Source of the DNA: Bradyrhizobium frederickii
Lineage (GTDB): Bacteria; Pseudomonadota; Alphaproteobacteria; Rhizobiales; Xanthobacteraceae
Length of the DNA stretch: 64,000 nt
Direction of reading: 5' to 3'
NCBI RefSeq assembly: GCF_004570865.1
Contig: NZ_SPQS01000011.1
Span: 186,001 to 250,000, forward strand
How positions within the stretch are numbered: the first letter of the stretch is position 1; each line of letters begins with the position of its first letter. Of the stretch, positions 52,350-61,344 are shown piece by piece. The position numbers and the translations under genes are program-made. The notes under the pieces were generated by a model. It was not told where the DNA came from and made no database searches. It was given only the letters and a program-made list of their open reading frames with translations.

Positions 52350-54500
52350 TCACTTCCCTTCCAGAATATTGACCGGTGTCCAATCCGGCGGCGGTGGATT
52401 TGCCGCAAGCGCATTCGCGCGCCCGGCGAACAGCGCTGAGGCCGGATCGGCTTCTGCCATCTGCCGAAAAACGTCAGCCGCCTTCGCAAAGTCCCGCGCC
52501 CGCCAGCAGGCGAGCCCTTCCGCATAGGCAGCAGCCAGCTTCGCCTGCCGGTCGCCCTCCGCGCCCTTCTCGGCCAATGGCTCGAACACCTTGATGGCCT
52601 CGCCGCGGCCCAGCACCCGGATCGCGTCGAGCTCGCGCCAGGCGAAGGCATCGCCGGTCTGCGCCATCGTGGTTTCGGAGGCCATGATCGCGGTGCCGTA
52701 ATATTTGTTGGCGCCCTCGAGCCGCGAGGCGACGTTCACGGTGTCGCTCATCACGGTGTAATTGAAGCGGCGGCGCGAGCCGATGTTGCCGACCACGGCT
52801 TCGCCGCTGTTCAGCCCGATGCGATGCGACAGGCCATGGCCGGCGAAGGCAGGGTTGTCGGCGTTGAGCTCCGCCAGCTTGTCGTGGCACTTCAGCGCGG
52901 CGCGAACCGCATTCGTTGCGTGTGCGGGATCGTCGGCCGGCGCGCCGAACATGGCGACGATGGAATCGCCGATATATTTGTCGACATAGCCGCCATGGCT
53001 TTCGATGATGTCGGTCATCGCGGACAGATATTCGTTCATCAGCGTCACCAGCTCGCCCGGCGTCATGGTCTCGGCAATGGACGAGAAACCGCTGAGATCG
53101 GAGAAGAACATGGTGACGTTGCGCGTCTCGCCGCCGAGCGCCGGCATCTTGCCGGAGGCGACCATGGTCTCGATCACCTCGGGCGCGAGGTAGAGCGCAA
53201 AGCTCTTGCGCAGGAAGCGCTCGTCGCGGTCGGCCAGCACGAAGCGGTAGCCGATCATCATCGCGATCGCGGCAAGGCTCGCGAGCGCCGGCTCGGCCAG
53301 CGGCAGCGCCAAGGCGTGAACGAAGGCGCCAACGGCCGCGGCGGTGTAACCGGCAGTGAGGACGAGCCAGACCGCGAGCGCCCCGGTCGGCACGAATATG
53401 GAGGCCGCGCAGGCAATGATTGCAGCGAACAAGATCGTGAGAATGGCCCGCATCGGAAAGCCGAGCTCGGTTACAGCGTCGTGCTCCATCAGGTTTCGGA
53501 CCGCCGTGGCGTGGACGAACACGCCCGCGACGTCGCTGCGGGATTTCTGCGGCGCGCTTGCCGGCGCGGGCAGGGCGCATCGGGCGGCCGGCGTGCCGTC
53601 GTGGCCGCCGGACAGGCGCATCGAGGTGAGCTTGCGGTCCTCGAAATTCAGCACGGTGCCAAGCAGCACCACCTTGCCGTCGAAAGCGCGGCGAAAGAAA
53701 TCGCGGTCGCCCTTTTCGACGCAGGCGCGCAGGTCGACGAAGGAAAAGGTCGGGATGTCGCGTCCCAGACCTCGAAAATTGAGCGTCATCGTATTCGGCA
53801 CCGCGCTCGGGATCGCGTAGCCGGACAAATCGGTCGCGCCGGAAGGCGCAATCTCGGGCTTTGCGCCGCTCGCGCGCGCAGCGAGCTCGACCGCCATCGC
53901 AGGGACCGGCCGCCCCTCGATGGCGAAGCTCAGCGGCATTCGCCGGATGACGTCGTCGTGGTCGGTGTGGACATTGAGCGCCCGGACGGTGTTGCGCACG
54001 GCCACTTGCTGGGCGCGATAGGGCACTTCCGGATGGTCGTTGCTCAGGATTTCGCCGAGCACCAATTTGCCGCTGTCGGAGATTTGCCGCAGCGCGATGA
54101 GATAGTCCCGATCGAATCCTTTCATGCGGCCGCCAAGGGCGGTGTCGCCAAAGGGAATCTCCGACTGCTCGATCGAGTTCTTGAAGATGACGTCGAAGCC
54201 GATCACTCTGGCGCCGCCTTCGGTGATGCTGCCGAGCACCCGGCCGATCTCGCGGGTCCAGGTCTGCGTCGGCGATCCCTTGAAGGGCGCCGTCTCGTAG
54301 GTCTCACCGTCGATCGCCACGACGACAACCGGTGAATTGGCGGGATCGCGGCGGTCGGCAATGAGCTTGCCGCGCAGCGCCGTGAGGATGTCGAGCGAGA
54401 GGCCTTGCAGGACCTGAAGCGGCGGAGACGTGAAAATTGCGCCCGCCAGGAGCGCAATCAGAATCGCTGCAACGATGTCCCGTCCCCCGATCCGCCGCAT
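52350..54500 (-). CDS. CHASE2-domain class III adenylate/guanylate cyclase
   Basis: This is 716 residues. An N-terminal TM leads to a CHASE2 sensor (VVVVAIDGETYE, ITEGGARVIGFDVIF, then RALNVHTDHDDVIRRMPLSF), followed by three TM helices (about 350-430) and the cyclase domain with MFFSDLSGFSSIAE, YVDKYIGDSIVAMFGAP and FNYTVMSDTVNVASRLEGANKY. A TPR-like tail ends the protein. The metal-binding Asp pair is present, so it should be catalytic. It makes cAMP (or cGMP). A secreted protein gene lies 20 bp upstream of it in the same direction and likely partners it. Confidence 0.9.
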   Translation of the reverse strand: MRRIGGRDIVAAILIALLAGAIFTSPPLQVLQGLSLDILTALRGKLIADRRDPANSPVVVVAIDGETYETAPFKGSPTQTWTREIGRVLGSITEGGARVIGFDVIFKNSIEQSEIPFGDTALGGRMKGFDRDYLIALRQISDSGKLVLGEILSNDHPEVPYRAQQVAVRNTVRALNVHTDHDDVIRRMPLSFAIEGRPVPAMAVELAARASGAKPEIAPSGATDLSGYAIPSAVPNTMTLNFRGLGRDIPTFSFVDLRACVEKGDRDFFRRAFDGKVVLLGTVLNFEDRKLTSMRLSGGHDGTPAARCALPAPASAPQKSRSDVAGVFVHATAVRNLMEHDAVTELGFPMRAILTILFAAIIACAASIFVPTGALAVWLVLTAGYTAAAVGAFVHALALPLAEPALASLAAIAMMIGYRFVLADRDERFLRKSFALYLAPEVIETMVASGKMPALGGETRNVTMFFSDLSGFSSIAETMTPGELVTLMNEYLSAMTDIIESHGGYVDKYIGDSIVAMFGAPADDPAHATNAVRAALKCHDKLAELNADNPAFAGHGLSHRIGLNSGEAVVGNIGSRRRFNYTVMSDTVNVASRLEGANKYYGTAIMASETTMAQTGDAFAWRELDAIRVLGRGEAIKVFEPLAEKGAEGDRQAKLAAAYAEGLACWRARDFAKAADVFRQMAEADPASALFAGRANALAANPPPPDWTPVNILEGK

Positions 54501-54519
54501 CGCCCCGTCGCTAGGTCCG

Positions 54520-55200
54520 CTATTCGAGCCGCAGCAGGCGGCCGATGATCGGGGTGGGCGATGCGGTGGCGCTGGCGTCGACCTGGAAGGTGTAGCGCTT
54601 GCTGCCGAGGCTTGCGAGATAGCTGCCGCCCGGGGTCAGCGACTTCCCGGCCTTGGCGAAATCATAAAACTTGCCGCGGGTCATGACGTCGCTCTTGAGC
54701 GGTACGCTGATCGTGGGTTCCTTGCCGTCGGTGCGCTCGATCACCAGCGTGCTGCCGCTCTTGGCCTGGATGAGCGGCGCGACGCCATAGATCGTCGGCA
54801 GCCTGGATGGAGCGGCCTTGGCATCGGACCGCATGGTCCGGAACGTGGTCGCGGCACTCTGGTTCGCCTCGCGTTCGGAGAGCTGCGCCGCCTTGGTGTC
54901 ACACGGCACCTTGGCGCGCTGCACCTCGCCGAGCTGCACGGTGCTTTGCTCGGCGCCGACCAGCACGACGCCTTCGCTGATCGTCTCGCGCAGGCAGGAT
55001 TTGAGATAGCTGAGCGTAATGCTGGCCTTGGGGCCGAGCTTGATGATCTTGCCGGCCGCGACATAGTCCATGAATTCGACGCCGTCGACCTTGCCTTGCA
55101 CATCCTCGACGATGGCGGCCGGCGTCTCCGCCAAGGCAGGAGCCGCAACACAGAACGCGCCGACAGCGGCGCCGATCAGGCATTTCATTGCAATTCTCAT
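54520..55200 (-). CDS. Exported protein with FecR-like fold, cyclase-associated
   Basis: This is 226 residues with a signal peptide (MRIAMKCLIGAAVGAFCVAAPALAE). The following part, VEDVQGKVDGVEFMDYVAAGKIIKLGPKASITLSYLKSCLRETI, resembles FecR/DUF-type beta domains often placed before CHASE2 cyclases. Two Cys are near the middle (KSCLRE and VPCDTKA). It is transcribed into the cyclase gene with a 19-bp gap, so a shared signalling role in the periplasm is plausible. No enzyme motif is seen. Confidence 0.65.
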   Translation of the reverse strand: MRIAMKCLIGAAVGAFCVAAPALAETPAAIVEDVQGKVDGVEFMDYVAAGKIIKLGPKASITLSYLKSCLRETISEGVVLVGAEQSTVQLGEVQRAKVPCDTKAAQLSEREANQSAATTFRTMRSDAKAAPSRLPTIYGVAPLIQAKSGSTLVIERTDGKEPTISVPLKSDVMTRGKFYDFAKAGKSLTPGGSYLASLGSKRYTFQVDASATASPTPIIGRLLRLE

Positions 55201-55379
55201 CCAGTTCGACCGACGGTATGACCAGTCCCCGTCCTGGTCCGATGCTTAGCAGCAGGGTTTCCAGGCAAGTGTGACCAGAATCACTCTATGTTGTTGGTGC
55301 TACTCTAGCAGGAACAGGTTCAACCCGGCGACCGGAGAAAACGGAGCCGCGGCAAGCTGTTGGTCGAATTGTCAGGCGG

Positions 55380-55966
55380 CCGGGACGGGCTCGACCGGAG
55401 GGCGCTCCGCTGCACTCTCTATATCGGGACGGGCGTGGCTTCGGTCTTCTGAAACGGCGTGGCCCGCTGCCCCGCGGCGCTGCCCGCGGAAAGCGCGCTG
55501 CTGGAGACGATCGGCAAGAGCACGGCGGAGGCGTCTTCGCTGCTCAAGCCGCTGTTCAAGCACATCCAGATGATCACCATCATCGCGCGCAGCGCGCGGA
55601 TCGAGGCCGCCTCGCTCGACGGCGACCGAGCGGCTCGGCAAGCAGATGAGCCGGCTCGTGAACGAAGGCGCGGAATTCGAGAGGCTGATGAATTCGGCCC
55701 AGGGCCTGATGACCACGCTCGGCGAAAGCTCGGCGGCCCTGCCTGCGGTCGCCGCGCGGCTGGAGACTGCGGGCGCGGGTGCGCAGCGGCTACAGCTGGA
55801 GGTGCAGGATCAGGCGATCCTCGACGATCTCTTCGCGCGCTACACCATGGAACGCGAGCGCGACGTTCATCGCGACTTCCTGCAAACGCTCGGACTGGTA
55901 TCGACCGCCGCCTCGCGCCGGGTCGAGGCGGTCGAGCCGGCGGACGACGGCATAGAATTGTTCTGA
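55380..55966 (+). pseudogene. Chemotaxis-receptor-like coiled-coil protein, 5'-truncated and frameshifted
   Basis: A frame from about 55459 reads ESALLETIGKSTAEASSLLK and then IITIIARSARIEAASLDGDR, like the signalling helices of receptor-type proteins. Around 55630 the frame shifts to the next, GKQMSRLVNEGAEFERLMNSAQG, continuing to LGLVSTAASRRVEAVEPADDGIELF and a stop at 55964. A further piece near 55400 (LYIGTGVASVF) ends in a stop. The N-terminal part is missing. The protein is non-functional. It is distinct from the intact GrlR-like gene that begins at 56116. Confidence 0.65.
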
Positions 55967-56115
55967 CGCGCCGCAGCGATTGCCTCGTGCGGCGGGGGCA
56001 ATTTGACGGGTTGGCTTTGCAGGGCATTAACCGTGGCGGAATGCTCGCTGCGTCGGTCATTGTCGCGCCCCGGACTTGGTTGCAAATACCGGTGGATTTT
56101 ACGGTGGGTGCTTCC

Positions 56116-56562
56116 ATGATGCGAGACGGCAAATACGCGGCCTGGTTCAGGACACCGCGCGCCCAGGGCACGGGCATCGTGCATCTGGCGAATGGACGGA
56201 TCTCCGGCAGCGACAGCTTCTTCACCTATGGCGGGTCCTATCGGTTCGCTGACGACCAGCACTTCACGGCCGTGCTGACCACGCGGCGGTATGCCGAGGG
56301 CCCGCCGACCGTGTTCGGTCTGGACGAGGTCGAGGTCGAACTCGCGGGCGTGTGCAGCGGCGCGCTGGCGACCTGCTCCGGAAAAGCCAAGCAAGCGCCC
56401 GACGTGATGTTCGAGGTGACGCTGATATTCTGCCGGGACGAGGCGCCGGCTGCGGAGGCTCGATCCGCTGTCGTGAAGCTCAATGACAAATTGCCCAAGG
56501 GCCTCGACAGCCGTTCGCGGCCGCGCCAGTTCCCTGCGCCTGCGAGGCCTCCCGTATCTTAG
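56116..56562 (+). CDS. GrlR-family regulatory-like protein
   Basis: This is 148 residues from ATG 56116 (ATG 56119 equally possible); the longer frame to the left belongs to other sequence. The opening RDGKYAAWFRTPRAQGTGIVHLANGRISGSDSFFTYGGSY and the VFGLDEVEVELAGVCSG segment match the GrlR fold, named for a negative regulator of type III secretion genes. Rhizobial members are common and not clearly tied to secretion. It contains four Cys including a C-x6-C pattern. No secretion genes are nearby, so its target is unknown. Confidence 0.72.
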   Translation: MMRDGKYAAWFRTPRAQGTGIVHLANGRISGSDSFFTYGGSYRFADDQHFTAVLTTRRYAEGPPTVFGLDEVEVELAGVCSGALATCSGKAKQAPDVMFEVTLIFCRDEAPAAEARSAVVKLNDKLPKGLDSRSRPRQFPAPARPPVS

Positions 56563-56659
56563 TCTTGCGATGACGGTGTCGCAGTGAAACGGGCTGCGAC
56601 GGCGGCGCGGCAACGGTGCATTTACACGCAGAACGCTAGGATGCGGCCGCTGCAAGGGA

Positions 56660-56953
56660 ATGAACGAGAACATGCCCCAGATCTGGATGACCTACGACGA
56701 ACTGGCGACGCTCTGTGGCTGCACGCCGGCAGAGGCCAGGCTGCGAGCCCTCCATTTGTCGCTCGACCGCCGCAAGAGCCGCGACGGGGCAACGCGCGTC
56801 AAGCTTGACCTGGCGCTGACGGCCAGGTTCTTCGCATCGATCCGCGAAGCGGATTTCGATCTCGACGGGGCCATCGAGGCGCTCCAGACCACGCACAGGC
56901 AAATGGCCGAAAAGCTGGCACCGCCCGGGTTCCGCGAGCGCGGGGCAGCCTAA
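56660..56953 (+). CDS. Small hypothetical protein (97 aa)
   Basis: The start is ATG 56660 or 56672. The sequence MTYDELATLCGCTPAEARLRALHLSLDRRKSRDGATRVKLD looks like a compact helix-turn-helix followed by a helical tail (DLDGAIEALQTTHRQMAEKL). It may bind DNA but no family is certain. It precedes the CHRD gene by 146 bp. A good ribosome site precedes neither start exactly, so the choice is uncertain. Confidence 0.55.
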   Translation: MNENMPQIWMTYDELATLCGCTPAEARLRALHLSLDRRKSRDGATRVKLDLALTARFFASIREADFDLDGAIEALQTTHRQMAEKLAPPGFRERGAA

Positions 56954-57099
56954 GCGCCTCGCGTCACGCTCGCTCCTGATGCCGCCAGCGGGATCTCCGA
57001 TAGCCTTTCGCGAATCAGGCATAGACTCGCCTTCCGGAATTTCGAGCCGGGGGTCGGGGTTTAAACCGCAACGGGTCCAAGAGCCCGCAGGAGAATGCC

Positions 57100-57546
57100 A
57101 TGAGGAAAGCCAGGGATCGGATCGGCGCGACGTTGTGGGGAACGGCGATGCTCGGTGGGCTCCTGATCGTCGCAGCCGCGCCGTCGCGTGCCGAGGTCGT
57201 CAAGCTGCAGGCCGAGCTCAAGGGCAGCAATGAAGTCCCTCCGAACAATTCCTCCGGTTCAGGCAGGGCCGAGGCCACGTTCGATAGCGAGACGAAAGTC
57301 CTGACCTATACGGTCACCTATGCCGATCTGACGGGGCCGGTGATCGGGGCTCATTTCCATGGTCCGGGTGAAGCGGGCAAGAATGCCGGCATCGCTTTGC
57401 CGTTCAAGACGGTTCAAAGCCCGATCCAGGGCAGCGCCGCCCTGACGGACGCTCAGGCGGCCGATCTGTTGGCCGGGAAATGGTACGCGAACATCCATAC
57501 GGCCGCGAACCCGGGCGGCGAACTGCGCGGGCAGATGATGAAGTAG
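57100..57546 (+). CDS. Exported CHRD-domain protein
   Basis: This is 148 residues with a signal peptide (to APSRAEVV). The CHRD domain is visible: LKGSNEVPPNNSSGSGRAEATFD, TYTVTYADLTGPVIGAHFHGPG and the C-terminal AADLLAGKWYANIHTAANPGGELRGQM. CHRD proteins are extracellular or periplasmic beta-proteins of unsettled function. It follows a clear CAGGAG ribosome site. It is convergent with the VanZ-like gene. Confidence 0.85.
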   Translation: MRKARDRIGATLWGTAMLGGLLIVAAAPSRAEVVKLQAELKGSNEVPPNNSSGSGRAEATFDSETKVLTYTVTYADLTGPVIGAHFHGPGEAGKNAGIALPFKTVQSPIQGSAALTDAQAADLLAGKWYANIHTAANPGGELRGQMMK

Positions 57547-57589
57547 GGATGATGTCCCGGCGGCGCTGAAGAGATTGTCGCCGTGATCT

Positions 57590-57955
57590 TCAGGCTGGCG
57601 GGCGGGGCAGGAAGGCCAGGATCGTCTGTGCGAGCAGGACGCCGACGGTGCCTCCCGCCGCCTTTTGCAGCACGTCGAGGAAACCCGGATCGCGATCGGG
57701 GATCAGCGTTTGCAGAACTTCCAGCCCCATGGCGACGGCCACGACGAGCGAGCAGGCCAGAGCGACCCGGCCGGGCAACAGGAAGGACAGCAGGAAGCCC
57801 AACAGGCCGTAGGCACTGAAGCGCTCGATCACGACGATCCAATAGGCCTCGTGATGCCCCATCAGCGCCGGCCGCCCCGCCAGTCTTGCCAAGGTGGCAT
57901 AGACGATGAGAGCGAGGCAGATGGCCGCGGCTGCGATGAGGTGATTTCGACGCAT
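57590..57955 (-). CDS. VanZ-like membrane protein
   Basis: This is 121 residues with four hydrophobic segments: LIAAAAICLALIVYATL, YWIVVIERFSAYGLLGFLLSFL, LACSLVVAVAMGLEVLQTLI and AAGGTVGVLLAQTILAFL. The Glu in MGLEVLQ and the Asp in RDPGFLDVLQKAAGG are VanZ hallmarks. VanZ members are linked to teicoplanin resistance in enterococci, but in proteobacteria the role is not established. It is a single gene. Confidence 0.78.
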   Translation of the reverse strand: MRRNHLIAAAAICLALIVYATLARLAGRPALMGHHEAYWIVVIERFSAYGLLGFLLSFLLPGRVALACSLVVAVAMGLEVLQTLIPDRDPGFLDVLQKAAGGTVGVLLAQTILAFLPRPPA

Positions 57956-58040
57956 GGCCTACCATAGCCGCTCGGAAATCGTACCGCTTCGAAAGACGAG
58001 AACATCGTTAAAGCGCCGTGTTGGGCGCCGGGGAGGATGG

Positions 58041-59627
58041 TCAGGCGACCAGGACGTCGCCAGCCGGTGCCGCGGCTGCGGAGAGGCGGCGCGACTCGAC
58101 GAGCTCGCTGAATTTGGCGAATGGGAGCGGAGCGGCGACGAGATAGCCCTGTCCTTCTTCGACGCCGGACGCGATCAGGGCACGGCGCTGCTCCTCGGTC
58201 TCGATGCCTTCGGCAACGACCGTCATCCGAAAATCCCTGGCGAGCGCGACCAGCATCTCGACGATCGTCGTGGTCGACGCATCCTCGGTGATGGTGTCGA
58301 CGAAGAACTTGTCGATCTTGATTGCGCTGGCGCCGAGCCCCTTCAGCCGCGACAGGCCGCTATGGCCGACACCGACGTCGTCGATGGCGACGCGGAAGCC
58401 ATGGTCACGCAGCTCGGCGACCACAGTCGCGGCGTGCGCGAGATCGTCGAGCTCGTCGCGCTCGGTCACTTCGACCACGATCTGGCGTGCGGAGATTCTC
58501 GCCGTCAGCACCGTGCGCCGCAGCGTTTCAACGAAGCCGGCGCTCAGAAGGTGCTTGGGCACGACATTCACGGACATCTTGAAGCTCTTGTCCGCCTTCA
58601 GCACGACCTGCAGATCGGAGAGCGCCGATCGCAGCAACTGCCAGGTCATCGCCTGGATGCGCCCGCTGGATTCGGCCAGCGGAATGAAGTTCATGGGCGG
58701 CACCACCGAGCCGTCCTTCCGGACCCAGCGCGCCAGCACCTCGCATCCGGTGATCCGGCCGGTCCTGAGGTCGAAGATCGGCTGGTAGTAAGGCTTGAAT
58801 TCGCCGGCTGCGAGGGCGCGATCGAGGTCGGCGACCGGCCCTTCCGTCCGGCGGCTGCGTGCCAGTAGGATACCGAAGAGTGCCCCCAGTCCGAGCGCGA
58901 CCGCGAGCGCCGGCCAATAGGCCTCGCTGTTCCAGCTCGAAAGCACCGCCTGCTCGAGCCGGATCGTGGCGTGAAGCGGCAGGCGCGCGGACTGCCTGTC
59001 GAAGTTGATCGGCCCCGGCAGCGGCTTGTCGGCATCGAGCCGGAATTCGCCGAGCTTCTCGCCATTGCTCAAGGCGAGGATCACCTCGCTGTGCGCGCGC
59101 AGCTCGGCGGGCATGAGATCGAACAGGCCGGCATTGATGCCGACGATGGCCACCAGCGCCGAGCTGCGATTGACGTCCCTGAGCACGCCCAACGCGTCAC
59201 CGCCGAATTGCTCGACGCGGAACAGGGAGAGCTTCTTGTCCCGCGAGGGCAGCATGTCGCGGCGATCCGCCCATCCCTTGTCGAACTCGAGCGTCTCGGA
59301 ATAGGCCGAGCAGACCACCGATCCGTCCGGATTGACGAGACGGACGTCCTTGATCGCCGAGCGCTGGTAGACGTGGAGCCGGATGGCTTGCAGCGCTGCC
59401 GGCGCGCAGCTGGCAAGATCGCGCTTGGCGAGTTCGTCGAGGCTGGCCGCGGCAAAATCGACAGCCAGTTCGGAGCGGCGCAGAACCACCTCGGTCAGCT
59501 CGTTCAGCTGGTGCACCTGCTGGTGGCGAATGACAGCCTCTGCCGCGAAATGGCCCGCCAGCCCGAACGCCATCATGCTCGCAAGCACGAGCGCCACAAA
59601 CGGCAGGTTCGGTCGCTGGTGTCTCAT
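58041..59627 (-). CDS. CSS-motif-type EAL phosphodiesterase
   Basis: This is 528 residues. Two TM helices (about 10-33 and 235-262) bracket a periplasmic part holding two Cys (LASCAPAAL and VVCSAYSETLEF), similar to CSS-motif sensors but with C-S-A rather than C-S-S. The EAL domain starts with LDRALAAGEFKPYYQPIFDL, then EVLARW (the EAL triplet reads EVL), MSVNVVPKHLL and IDDVGVGHSGLSRL, where loop 6 reads DDVG rather than DDFG. It should hydrolyse cyclic-di-GMP. Redox sensing by the Cys pair is inference. A 12-bp tandem repeat lies upstream. Confidence 0.88.
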   Translation of the reverse strand: MRHQRPNLPFVALVLASMMAFGLAGHFAAEAVIRHQQVHQLNELTEVVLRRSELAVDFAAASLDELAKRDLASCAPAALQAIRLHVYQRSAIKDVRLVNPDGSVVCSAYSETLEFDKGWADRRDMLPSRDKKLSLFRVEQFGGDALGVLRDVNRSSALVAIVGINAGLFDLMPAELRAHSEVILALSNGEKLGEFRLDADKPLPGPINFDRQSARLPLHATIRLEQAVLSSWNSEAYWPALAVALGLGALFGILLARSRRTEGPVADLDRALAAGEFKPYYQPIFDLRTGRITGCEVLARWVRKDGSVVPPMNFIPLAESSGRIQAMTWQLLRSALSDLQVVLKADKSFKMSVNVVPKHLLSAGFVETLRRTVLTARISARQIVVEVTERDELDDLAHAATVVAELRDHGFRVAIDDVGVGHSGLSRLKGLGASAIKIDKFFVDTITEDASTTTIVEMLVALARDFRMTVVAEGIETEEQRRALIASGVEEGQGYLVAAPLPFAKFSELVESRRLSAAAAPAGDVLVA

Positions 59628-59656
59628 CCGGTCCGGGTGGAATTCAGGTGAGGCAG

Positions 59657-59717
59657 GGGACTGATCTTGGGACTGATCTTGGAACTGATCTTGAGAATTA
59701 TCTTGGGAATTGATCCT
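59657..59717. repeat. 12-bp tandem repeat upstream of the EAL gene
   Basis: The unit GGGACTGATCTT occurs in tandem at 59657 and 59669, then as GGAACTGATCTT at 59681, GAGAATTATCTT at 59693, and a degenerate fifth (GGGAATTGATCCT) at 59705. It is 30-90 bp upstream of the EAL start. It may be a set of binding sites or a variable leader element. Confidence 0.75.
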
Positions 59718-59826
59718 AGCCAGCGGGGGCTAAGATAGGGTTTAACGGCCGGACCGCCCCGGAAGGGCGACCGCGTGGTTTGCCTGACCGATGGTCCGCG
59801 CGGCCCAAGCATGAAAGTTGAGCAGT

Positions 59827-60048
59827 ATGATCAGGACGTTAAGCCTCCTCCTGTCGTTGGTCCTCGGAAGCTCGGTGGCCTCCGCGCAGGGGACCAAAGA
59901 TCAGCCAGCGGGCAATCAGCCCACCACCCGCAGCGGCACGGCCACGAATTCCGGCTCGGACAGCATGGGTGGAGCTTTCAAGGGGACGGGGACACCCAAT
60001 TACGGAACCAGCCCCGGGATGGGCTCCCAGAAGAAGACGCGCAACTAG
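59827..60048 (+). CDS. Small secreted low-complexity protein (73 aa)
   Basis: A signal peptide (MIRTLSLLLSLVLGSSVASA) is followed by a mature part rich in Gly, Ser, Thr, Asn and Gln (GTKDQPAGNQPTTRSGTATN). It starts at ATG 59827; a TTG at 59818 is less likely. No domain is recognised. It is likely periplasmic or secreted. Confidence 0.65.
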   Translation: MIRTLSLLLSLVLGSSVASAQGTKDQPAGNQPTTRSGTATNSGSDSMGGAFKGTGTPNYGTSPGMGSQKKTRN

Positions 60049-60092
60049 GTCTGAACGGCCGGGCGGACTGAAGGCAGGACGCCTGGCCGCGT

Positions 60093-60224
60093 TCACCGGA
60101 GGCGGGCGGAGACGGCCTCCGGATAAGGTCTGCCGGACCTGTCGGTGCGGGGCGCGGCGGGATCGCGGACGGCCCGCAGCCGCAGCACCACGAAAGCGAT
60201 GTTGATCGCCAGCCAAATCAACAT
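60093..60224 (-). CDS. Small membrane protein (43 aa)
   Basis: MLIWLAINIAFVVLRLRAVR gives a single hydrophobic helix followed by a basic, Arg- and Pro-rich tail to DRSGRPYPEAVSARLR. It is too short for most gene callers. Support is the compact hydrophobic-then-basic pattern and its position in a cluster of similar small genes. The start is ATG at 60224. Confidence 0.5.
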   Translation of the reverse strand: MLIWLAINIAFVVLRLRAVRDPAAPRTDRSGRPYPEAVSARLR

Positions 60225-60262
60225 TGCGCAAAGCTGCCGTCGGCGACGAACTGTTTCCGGGA

Positions 60263-60436
60263 CTAGCCCTTCTTGCCGGTCTTCGACTTCAGCGAAAGAC
60301 CAAGCCGCAAAGCCATGCGCTTGATCGCATCCGGCGAGCGGCCGAGAAGTTTCGCCGCCTGCTCCAGCGAAGCCGAAGACTTGGCCAACTCCATGAGCCG
60401 GCGGTCTTCCTTGAACGACCAGGGCTTGCGCGCCAT
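60263..60436 (-). CDS. Small SANT/HTH-like protein (57 aa)
   Basis: From ATG 60436 the sequence MARKPWSFKEDRRLMELAKS continues as SASLEQAAKLLGRSPDAIKRMALRLGLSLK, a three-helix Myb/SANT-like or HTH unit with a basic C-terminus. A DNA-binding function is likely. Longer upstream sequence in the frame looks non-coding. It belongs to a type frequent in rhizobia, by family impression only. Confidence 0.65.
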   Translation of the reverse strand: MARKPWSFKEDRRLMELAKSSASLEQAAKLLGRSPDAIKRMALRLGLSLKSKTGKKG

Positions 60437-60870
60437 AACCGAAATGATCCTCTTGTCGACACAATGACAAAGCCGCCAAGCGACCCATGTTCGCTCGACG
60501 GCTTTGCTTGGGTGGGGCCAGGCTTGGGGGAGCCCGGTGCGAAGATGGATATGCGATCGGTGAGACTTCGCAACAAACAACGCGGATTAAGCTAACCGCT
60601 CAACCTTACCGCGACAAAATCGGCGGGCGAGGTACCGTACAACCACGGTGAACGAGGGTTCATGGTGTCGGCGGGTCGAGTTCTGGTAAAAAGAACTGGA
60701 GCCTCTTCACCGCATCTCTCCCTCACGTGCCGACCAATCTTCAAGCACCACGTTGCACAAACTTCATCTTCGTCTGACAAAAGTTTCGGCGCTGCCGATC
60801 TTGAAGTCGGTGCAACGAAAAGATGAAATGAGTGCGGGAGGAACGTTCCAGCAAACGTGGGACATTCCAA
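60437..60870. other. Region without a supported gene
   Basis: Open frames on both strands are short and compositionally unlike the neighbours. A possible stem-loop GCCGCCAAGCGACCC with a partly complementary GCGAACATGG and CGTCGAGCG pattern lies near 60472-60500. The promoter of the small gene at 60871 is probably here. Confidence 0.35.
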
Positions 60871-61038
60871 ATGTTGGCTGTTTTGGTTTTGGTTTCGATT
60901 TTCGCAGCGGGCTTTGGCTGCGGCTATGGTGTAAGGGCATGGCGCTCGCGGAGGCGATCGGCGCGATATCGTCTTTACGCGCCCTATACCCCAGCCTCGA
61001 TGGAGGCCGGTCGAACCCAGGGGCCATCATCATCGTAG
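60871..61038 (+). CDS. Small membrane protein (55 aa)
   Basis: MLAVLVLVSIFAAGFGCGYG forms one TM helix with a Gly/Cys motif, followed by a basic tail VRAWRSRRRSARYRLYAPYTP. The start at ATG 60871 is preferred over GTG 60832, which adds a basic segment in front of the helix. It has no known domain. It lies in a cluster of small membrane genes. Confidence 0.6.
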   Translation: MLAVLVLVSIFAAGFGCGYGVRAWRSRRRSARYRLYAPYTPASMEAGRTQGPSSS

Positions 61039-61209
61039 ACGAAGCGCGGGCCCCCACTCCAACAATCGTGGCGGAAACGAAATACCCATGTGCGGTTAGG
61101 TTAACTCGTCGCCGTCCTTGAGCGCTTCGGACAGGCAGCCTAAGACGGAACAATTCATGGCGAGCGTTTGGCCGCCTCTATTTTTTCGGAGGCGCGCAGG
61201 TGGACATAG

Positions 61210-61344
61210 ATGACGTATCTCATTGCGTTGCTGGGCGCGACGATCTGCGTCCTCATTTTGATTGCGTTTGTTTGTAGTTATGGCCGGCATCTGAACGACC
61301 TTCCGGGTCCTTGGATCATGAACGAGGGTCGTTCAAATGATTGA
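61210..61344 (+). CDS. Small membrane protein (44 aa) overlapping the next gene
   Basis: MTYLIALLGATICVLILIAF gives a single TM helix followed by VCSYGRHLNDLPGPWIMNEG and RSND. It runs from ATG 61210 to TGA 61342 and overlaps the gene at 61337 by 8 bp (ATGATTGA), a sign of translational coupling. It is short enough to escape most automatic calling. Its function is unknown. Confidence 0.6.
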   Translation: MTYLIALLGATICVLILIAFVCSYGRHLNDLPGPWIMNEGRSND

